DNA of 64,000 bases from Warburgia ugandensis (lineage: Eukaryota; Streptophyta; Magnoliopsida; Canellales; Canellaceae). Below, in pieces: positions 57,201-64,000 of this stretch; position 1 is the stretch's first letter, and the number at the start of each line of letters is the position of its first letter. The notes beneath the pieces are model-generated. The model did no database searches. It saw only the letters and a program-made list of their open reading frames with translations, and was not told where the DNA came from. Location of the stretch: NCBI GenBank assembly GCA_035236585.1, contig CP141135.1:74439057-74503056 (forward strand), read 5' to 3'. The translations under genes were made by a program, and so were the position numbers.

Positions 57201-60200
57201 CCCACGATTTTGATTGACCTTTGGGACTACCAGTTGCTTGTCCCCATGACCACGCCATCCGATTGGTGAAGGGAACACAACCGCTATCCTCGAGATTGAG
57301 AAAATCATTAGAGAAATGTTGATTTCGGGTATCATTTGACCTAGTAAGAGTCATTTTTCTTGTTTGGTGTTATTGGTTAAAAAGAAAGATGGAGGATGGA
57401 GGTTCTGTGTAGACTATCACGCCCATGAACAAGGTTACTGCGCCTGACAAGTTTCCCATCCCTACTATTGATGAACTTTTAGATGAATTGGAGGGTGCAA
57501 CCTTTTTCTCCAAATTAGATCTTAAATTCGGTTATTATCAAATCCACATCAAGGAGGAGGACATAGTAAAGACTGCCTTTAGGACCCATGATTGGCATTA
57601 CAAGTTTTTAGTTATGCTTTTGGGCTTAACCAATGCCCCAGCGACGTTTCAGGCACTCATGAATGAGATATTTAGACTCCATCTACATTTGTCCTCATCT
57701 TTTTGAATGATATCCTGATTTATAGTTATAATTTCACTTGGCACCTTGAGTACATCACGGTTGTCTTACAAATACTTGGAGGAACCCTGGCTAATTGCAA
57801 ATAGAAAGAAGTGCTCGTTTGCGCAGCCCTCATTGAAATACTTGGGGCACGTTATTTCTGCAGATAGAGTACAACCGATCCCTCCAAGATAGATTGTAAC
57901 CGATCCCTCCAAGATAGATTGTATGCTTTCCTGGGCCATTCCTAACAACACCAAGGCACTTCGAAGAATTTTGGGGCTTTCTAGTTATTATAGAAAGTTC
58001 GTTAGGAACTACAGCCTCATCGTTGCTCCATTAACCAAGTTACCCAAGAAGGATGGCTTCATGTGGTCATTGGAAGCCTAGGTAGTGTTCGATGCATTGA
58101 AACACGCCATGACCACTGTTCCTGTATTGGCTATATTTGAATTTTCCAAAACCTTTGTGTTGGAAACTGATGCATTTGGCAAAGGAATTGGTGCTGTCCT
58201 TACGTAAGAAGGCCGACCAGTGGCCTTTTTCAGCCAAGTCCTCTCACTTCGATCTTAGTCTAAGTCAGTTTATGAAAAGGAACTTATAGCCATAATCATA
58301 GTAGTACACAAACGGCGACATTACCTCGTGCGCCAATATTTTGTTATTCACACCGATCAGAAGAGCCTTATATTTCTGATGATTAGTGGTTGCTTAATGA
58401 AGAACAACAAAAATGGTTAACAAAGCTCATTGGGTTTGACTTTGTAATCCAATACAAGCCAGGTTTTGAAAACAGAGTGGCTGATGCTTTGTCTAGGCAC
58501 CAGGAGTCTCACGCCTCTGACTCTAATAATGACCAAGCATGTGATGCAGCCCCATTGCAGCCTTCCTCCCAGCCGAAAGGAGAACACGACCCACTACTCC
58601 AACTCCTTGTTATCTCGGTCGCCCGGTGTGCTGATTTGGATTCCCTAACTGATGAGATACAAGGTGATCCCTAGCCTCGCAATATTATTTAAGACCTCCT
58701 TGTAAATCAAGATAATCACCCTGAATACACCCTCAAACAAGGCCTCCTGCTATTCCATCATAGATTGGTTATTCAGAAATCTTCATCTTGGGTTGCAGCA
58801 TTCATACGTGGGTTCCATTCCACACTAGGATGGGGACATTCTGGTTTCATACGCACCTATAAGCATACCTCCAAGGAGATCCATTGGGAAAGGATGTGCC
58901 AGGATATTTAGAAATTTGTCTCTACATGTGACATCTGTTAAAGGAATAAGTATGCTCCTACAAATTTGGCTAGACCACTTCAGCTCCTTCCTATTCCTAA
59001 GCTAGTTTGGAATGATTTGTCCATGGACTTTATTAGCGGTCTACTTAGAGCCCACGGATTTGACACTTTGTTAGTTGTCATTGATTGCCTCACTAAATTT
59101 AGTCACTTTCTTCGTCTCAACCACCCCTACCCAGTAAAAGATGTGGCACATACATTTATCAAGGAAATTATCATGCTACATGGTTATACCTAGTCAATTG
59201 TCTCCAGTGGAGATTGTGTATTCATCAACCACTTCTGGTTTGACCTTTTTAAACAGGCTGGAACTTCATTAAATATAAGCTCTGCTTACCATCCCCAAAC
59301 GGATGGACAGACTGAGGTGGTCAATCGCTGTTTGGAAACGTACCTACCCTGCTTCATTGGCAACAAGCCTAAATCCTGGCCTGCTTGGACATGCTGGGTA
59401 GAATACTGGTATAACACCATTTATCAGAGCTCTGTAGGAATGACGCCCTTCAAGGCTTTGTATGGTCAAGACCCTCCCAACCTATTGGCATTCACTGGTA
59501 CAGAATCCCTTGTGGAAGAGTTTAACCAACAGGTGGCTGCTCGTGATTCAGTTCTAACAGAACTTGGAGGCAGCCCAAACTTGCATGAAGAACCAGCTGA
59601 TTTGTACCGTCGAAATCTCACTTTCCAGCCAGGGAATTATGTTTATTTGAAGCTTCAGCCCTAACGCCTCAAGTCCTTGTCAACACATCTCAATGGGAAA
59701 CTGTGTCCTCGTTATTATGGACCCTATGCCATACTTGAAAAGATTAGACAGTGGCTTACCGTCTAGAGCTACCACAACATGCTAAACTCCATCCGGTCTC
59801 CCATGTCTCCCTGCTCAAACCAGCTGTTGCTCCTACCCTGATGCCTCAACCACTACCAGCCTGTCTCTCAGAAGATCTTAAACTTAAGGCATATCCTGTG
59901 GTAGTCAAGGAAGTTTGTTATACTCCTACCCAATAGTTAGAGGTTCTCATCCAATGGGAGGATCTTCCTGAGCATGACAACACATGGGAACTCCTTGATG
60001 TTATCAAGATGCAGTTTCCTGACTTCCACCTTGAGGATAAGGTGGCGGTTTTAGGAGGGGAGGTTATTGTTACATCTGCTGCATCTCAGGGTTGTTTTGG
60101 GAAGTTCTACACAAGATGGGGCTGATTTACACGGTTATTGACATAGGCAGCATTAGGTTTCTGTTATTTGGAAAGAATGAGGACAGCTGGCACATGGAGA

Positions 60201-63200
60201 ATAAGTAGTTGTAGAAGTCAGATAGAGGAGATCCAGGAGAATCTGGAGAGGAGTATGGGCGGGAAAAGAGAAAGAGGTCTCGACAAGGATGCAGCTTTGA
60301 CAGCCATGACAGAACTTACCCTTATTAAAGGTGACTGGAAGATAGCATCTTAGCAAATGGGTATTATTGTCTATGGCTTTTGGTGATATATGTTCATAGA
60401 GTGTTGAGGATCCAATCAGGGGCTTGCTGATCTCCTCCTACTGCATATACTGTCCAGATAGTAGGGGTGCAGACTGGTTGGCCAGAGGCTTCCTTGATCT
60501 CTGCTTCTTTGAGACTGTCACGTCTTTTCTCCTTTCCTTTTCCTTATTCATATCCTTATGATGTAATGGTTTAAGAATGGAACCAGTGTCATGTCTTTTC
60601 TCCTAGAGCTTTACAAGCCTTAGATATCCCTTTTTGAGCCCAATAGGATGTTTTGATTTTGAGTTTTGCAGCATGTGTGGTGGCACCTTTATTGTTGCTC
60701 GCTGAATGTGCAATGCTGCCTTTGGCTTAAGGTGTTTGTTAGATAGTGGTAACAAGTGTTGTCTGAAGAATTTGCATTTGGTACCTATTCTTCTAACATT
60801 CTCTTGAGTTAGCTCCTTCATTAAAATATGTAGCTCTTTTTTAAAACCTTTCTCAAAAGCAAAATATTAATGAGCAGTTAGGGACACAAAAGCTCTTAGC
60901 ATGCATGCTGAGAGATACTTTCCACCTTTCCAAGAGACCTCATCATCATCATCATCATCATCATCAATACCTTATCCCAATTAGGGGTCGGCCACATGAA
61001 TCTTATTCCTCCATTCCATTCTATTAAATACCATGGCTTCATTTAGTCCCAAAGTTTTTAAATCTTTCCTCACCACTTCTATCCACGTTCTTTTGGGCCT
61101 TCCCCTTGCCCTTTTAGAACCTTCAACTTGTATTGCCTCACTCCTTCTAACTGGTGCCGTTGTTGGCCTCCTTTGAACATGTCCAAACCATCTAAGTCTA
61201 ATCTCCCTCATCTTGTTACCTATTGGTGCTATTCCTAAATTTCTTCTAATATTTTCATTTCTAATTCTATCCTTTCTTGTCTTACCACTCATCCATCTCA
61301 ACATCCTCATTTCTGCAACACTCAGCCTATGAGTATGATGTTCCTTAACTGCCCAACACTCCGATCCATAGAGCATGGCCGGCCTTATAGCCATCCTATA
61401 GAATTTTCCCTTTAGTTTGAGTGGCACCCGCCGATCACATAAAACCCCCGATGCACATCTCCATTTGTTCTAACCCGCTTGGATTCTCTGGGTAACCTCC
61501 CTCTCAATCTCTCCACTCTCATGGATCAATGATCCTAAGTATCGGAAGTGGTCTCTCATGGGGACCTCTTGGTTATCAATCTTGACTGGTGCTCCACTCC
61601 TACTCTCCTTGCTAAAATTACATTCCATATATTCTGTCTTAGTTCGGCTAATTTTAAATCCTTTCGATTCTAATGCTTCTCTCCATAGCTCTAGCTTTAT
61701 GTTGACACCCTCCCTTGTCTCATCAAGTAGGACTATATCGTCTGCAAATAGCATGCACCAGGGAATCTCCTCATGCAGATGTTTTGTTAACTCATCCATA
61801 ACTAATGTGAAAAGGTATGGACTTAATGCCGATCCTTGGTGCAATCCGACAGTGACAGGAAAATCACCAGTCACGCCACTAGTGGTCTTAACATTTGTTA
61901 CTGCTCCCTCATACATATCTTTAATTATGTCTATATACCCCTGAGAAACCCCTTTAACACTTAACACCCTCCATATTAACTCTCTAGGGACTCTATCATA
62001 AGCCTTCTCTAAGTCAATAAAGACCATGTGTAGGTCTTTTTTCCTCTCCCTATATTTCTCTGCTAATTGTCTTAGTAAGAAAATAGCTTCTATGGTAGAC
62101 CTCCCAGGCATGAAACCAAACTGATTCTCCGATACACTTGTTTCATGTCGTAGCCTCTTCTCAATGACTCTTTCAAAAAGTTTCATGGTGTGGCTCATAA
62201 GTTTGATCCCTCGATAATTAGTGCAGCTCTGAATGTCTCCTTTATTCTTATAGATTGGTACAATAGAGCTTTTCCTCCACTCATCAGGCATTTTCTTTGA
62301 TTTTATAATCTTGTTAAACAACTTGGTCAACCAAACTACCCCAATATCTCCCATATGCTTCCAAACCTCTATTGGTATACCATCAGGCCCCATGGCCTTT
62401 CTTGATTTCATCTTTCTCAAGGCCTCTTTTACTTCAAGCATTTTAATCCTACGTTCATATCTATAATATCCAGTGTTATTTAGATTTATAGTATTTTCAA
62501 TTCCTCTATTCTCAGGGCCATTGTCATTTAGCAATTTTTGGAAGTAGATTTCCCACCTTTGTTTGATCTCAGCGTCTTTGACTAATACCCTTTGATCATC
62601 GCTTCTAATGCACCTAACATGCTCTAAGTCCTTACTCTTGTTCTCTTACCTTTGCAAGTTTAGACACATCTTTCTCACCTTCTCTTGTTCCTAGTCTATT
62701 ATAGAGCTCATCATATGCTTTAAGTTTAGCCTCACTTACTATTCTCTTAGCAATGTTTTTAGCATTCTTATATTGTTCATAGTTTTCATTATTTCTAATC
62801 TTCTGCCATGCTTTAAAATGCATTCGTTTTTCTTTAATAGCTTTTTGCCTTTGTTTCATTCCACCACCATGTTTCCTTTGTTAATAGCCTTTTACCTTTA
62901 GATACTCCTAAGACATCTTTTGCCACTTTCTTAATGGACTCAGCCATATTAGTCCACATGGTATTTACTTCTGTTTCATAATTCCAATTTCCTTCTACCA
63001 TCAACTTATTTTTGAATGAGGTTATTTTCTCTCCTTTTAAGTTCCACCACTTAGTTTTTGGATGTGTATTAAGTTCAGTTCTTTTACTCCATCTTTTGAT
63101 ATGAATATCCATAACCATTAACCTATGTTGTGAGGTTAAACTCTCACCGGGTATCACCTTACAATCCTTACATATAGATCGTTCATTATTCCTAAGTAGA

Positions 63201-63908
63201 ATAATGATGCATGTAAACCACTATCCAGATCTAACATCTCGTCAGTTGTTAGCTTTAAACTTCAGCAACCTGTAATTCTCTTGAAATGCTCAAGATGACC
63301 AGCAACCTGGTTAGTGATTCGTGGGATTTGATTAGTGGGTCTTTTGTACAGAAGTCCATCCATCAGACTCATTTTCTGTTCGAGTATTGAAATGAACTGA
63401 AGAAAGCATTTTAAGTCTAATCATTCTTAGGAAGGTCAAACAATATTCTTTCATTGTGTAATATATCTCTTTGCTCTTTGCTCTTTGCTCTTTGCTCCTT
63501 GGTATTTGTGTTTCTTTTCTCTTTCAAAATTGGAGCTCTTCCAGTCGTTTCTTGACACTTGGAATGCTTTAAAAAATATATTCTAATTGTCGATTGATTT
63601 TTGCAGATACACTATGACAGAGTTGGCAAAGACGGATTGTTCAGCCACAAAGAGATAACTGTACTGTTTGTTCCTGACTTATCAGAGTGTATTCCTTCAC
63701 TGGATTCATGGCGAAGCCAATGGTATGCATACAAGAAGGCTAAAGATGAAAGAGAACGGCAACTTTCTTTCAAAAGGGAGAAGGTTTGTTATGGCTTTTC
63801 ATTCTTGGAGATGCTTCTGCTTTTCATCTTTATCAGTTCTGGTGGTTCTAAACAAATTTATTTTCTTGTTTCTTCAGAAATCAAGTGAAAGGAAGGAAGG
63901 TGTGGCAG
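48289..63908 (+). CDS. RSA1: RSA1/EMB1579, CCAR1/DBC1-like nuclear protein; 14 coding exons, 3' end beyond window
   Basis: Plant homologue of animal CCAR1/DBC1, known in Arabidopsis as SHORT ROOT IN SALT MEDIUM 1 and EMB1579, a nuclear protein in salt-stress gene regulation and embryo development. Start ATG at 48289, first in the exon beginning 48270; N-terminus [20 protein letters not shown]. Coding exons: 48289-48360, 48484-48687, 50513-50836, 51008-51034, 51113-51210, 51469-52128, 52234-52279, 52941-53033, 53146-53201, 53359-53470, 54089-54303, 54399-54462, 63607-63783 and 63878-63908. All phases agree (727 codons). Order: low-complexity N-terminus (1-240), Arg/Glu tract (about 366-427), conserved central region (478-564), inactive NUDIX-like domain (565-716). 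The SAP-like and EF-hand parts known in the family would lie beyond the right edge. The last exon's donor (GCAG|GTTCTT) is the weakest call. Confidence 0.92.
48688..50512. other. RSA1 intron of 1.8 kb, no recognised element
   Basis: Good splice sites (CAG|GTCTGT and gttcag). No transposon or coding similarity recognised; the open frames on either strand have no coding character. Confidence 0.55.
51845..52024 (+). other. RSA1: RSA1 Arg/Glu mixed-charge tract
   Basis: About 60 residues (366-427) made mostly of alternating Arg/Glu/Lys/Asp, with [12 protein letters not shown] runs. The family member EMB1579 has such mixed-charge repeats, reported to support nuclear condensate formation. The DNA is a purine-rich imperfect gaaaga/cgcgag repeat, still fully open, so it could vary in length between individuals. 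Confidence 0.9.
54089..63783 (+). CDS. RSA1: RSA1 inactive NUDIX-like (DBC1) domain exons
   Basis: Exons 54089-54303, 54399-54462 and 63607-63783 encode residues 565-716. [18 protein letters not shown] opens the domain; then [20 protein letters not shown], the HWNRFLE segment and [20 protein letters not shown] follow the pattern of the DBC1/CARP1 NUDIX-like domain, which lacks a working NUDIX box in the family. The domain is split by the 9.1-kb intron 54463-63606; the join [13 protein letters not shown] is in frame. Splicing across a transposon-filled intron is needed to make the full domain. Confidence 0.88.
54782..54925 (-). mobile_element. Au-type SINE in RSA1 intron 13
   Basis: Reverse complement of an Au SINE including most of the head (gacatcaatgtcacacgatg is the decayed box B region). 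It is flanked by a perfect 12-bp repeat, tttttggggtta, at 54770-54781 and 54926-54937. It is antisense to RSA1 and lies just upstream of the gypsy element. Confidence 0.88.
54998..55427 (+). repeat. 5' LTR of the gypsy element
   Basis: Starts tcttacatctgctgcatctt (TG changed to TC) and ends cctatca before the PBS. It aligns with 60068-60278 over its first half. Confidence 0.85.
60068..60278 (+). repeat. Truncated 3' LTR of the gypsy element
   Basis: Starts tgttacatctgctgcatctc and matches the 5' LTR until gaaaagagaaagaggt; the rest is missing. Because one end is gone, no target duplication can be read. Confidence 0.85.
60279..60940. other. Unexplained segment between gypsy and LINE
   Basis: Follows the abrupt end of the 3' LTR. 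I recognise no element, and it does not resemble the RSA1 intron sequence left of the gypsy element. It may be part of another decayed transposon that replaced the missing LTR end. Confidence 0.4.
60941..63205 (-). mobile_element. RTE-type LINE, 5'-truncated (copy B)
   Basis: On the minus strand, a long open frame (62534-61470, 354 codons) holds the reverse transcriptase core: [95 protein letters not shown] and [19 protein letters not shown], with the catalytic ADD intact. One amber stop (about 61469) separates the C-terminal part ([40 protein letters not shown]). A frameshift lies near 62635. It ends in a (GAT)n tail (60941-60965). The endonuclease is missing, as expected of a 5' truncation. 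It is much better preserved than copy A. It lies in RSA1 intron 13, antisense. Confidence 0.93.
63470..63500. repeat. Short tandem repeat (ctctttg)n
   Basis: Four copies of ctctttgct/cctt in the last part of RSA1 intron 13, about 100 bases before exon 63607. Confidence 0.85.
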
Positions 63909-64000
63909 GTTCTTAATGAAATATTTCTGCTGGTGCATGGTTAAGCTATGTTTGCTCTTAATCTTACTTGTTTAAAGGATAATAATTATTACCTTTATTC

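Larger units (their letters stand above)
54998..60278 (+). mobile_element. Ty3/gypsy chromovirus-like LTR retrotransposon, decayed, 3' LTR truncated
   Basis: The 5' LTR 54998-55427 (430 bp) is followed by an initiator-Met-type PBS, tggtatcaaagcag (55431-55444). Then come gag remnants (to about 56500), a protease remnant with the motif as LINNGASH (56640-56930), reverse transcriptase ([20 protein letters not shown], about 57360-57960), RNase H (58140-58500), integrase (58780-59480) and a chromodomain-like end ([16 protein letters not shown], about 59940-60020). A purine-rich tract, aggaggggagg, precedes the 3' LTR, which matches only the first ~211 bp (60068-60278). Many stops and frameshifts are present, so it is dead. 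It lies in RSA1 intron 13, sense to the gene. Confidence 0.88.

Overview
This is nuclear DNA of a flowering plant. It holds the 5' parts of two conserved, intron-rich plant genes in a divergent (head-to-head) arrangement, separated by about 19 kb of repeat-rich intergenic DNA, and many introns are swollen by plant transposable elements (Au-type SINEs, RTE-type LINEs, LTR elements). The long, TE-filled introns and protein sequences resembling those of basal eudicots and magnoliids suggest an early-diverging angiosperm lineage. The species cannot be fixed from the sequence alone.

Positions 20-28797 on the minus strand are the microtubule-associated TOG-domain protein MOR1 (GEM1, XMAP215/ch-TOG family). 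I traced 47 coding exons whose phases all agree, giving 1616 codons from the ATG at 28797 to an exon ending at 20. The last few exons (roughly 360 residues by comparison with Arabidopsis MOR1) lie beyond the left edge. All five TOG domains are present. Its introns carry Au SINEs, two solo LTRs, a decayed RTE LINE with a SINE nested in it, a 3 x 221-bp tandem repeat, a perfect 36-bp inverted repeat, one GC-AG intron and a decayed duplicate of an exon boundary.

Positions 28800-47640 are intergenic: the MOR1 leader, a decayed L1-type LINE tail (zf-RVT plus RNase H domains), copia-like LTR remnants, and two copies of a ~3-kb LTR in opposite orientation (35812-38796 and 40023-43031) that form a large inverted repeat. 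The right copy lies in an element closed by a perfect 5-bp target duplication.

Positions 47640-64000 on the plus strand are the start of the plant CCAR1/DBC1-like nuclear protein RSA1 (SHORT ROOT IN SALT MEDIUM 1, also EMB1579): a 5' UTR exon, then 14 coding exons (727 codons so far) covering a Tyr/Gly/Ser/Gln-rich N-terminus, an Arg/Glu mixed-charge tract and most of an inactive NUDIX-like domain. Its 9.1-kb intron at 54463-63606 holds a SINE, a decayed Ty3/gypsy chromovirus-like element and a 5'-truncated RTE LINE. The gene runs off the right edge.

The two genes are not known to act together: MOR1 organises cortical and spindle microtubules, and RSA1 acts in the nucleus in salt-stress gene regulation. 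I found no tRNA, rRNA, CRISPR or prokaryotic features. No single wholly new system is evident. The most unusual items are the perfect hairpin and tandem repeats in MOR1 intron 19, the inverted LTR pair, and the TSD-bounded element that contains its own primer-binding site.
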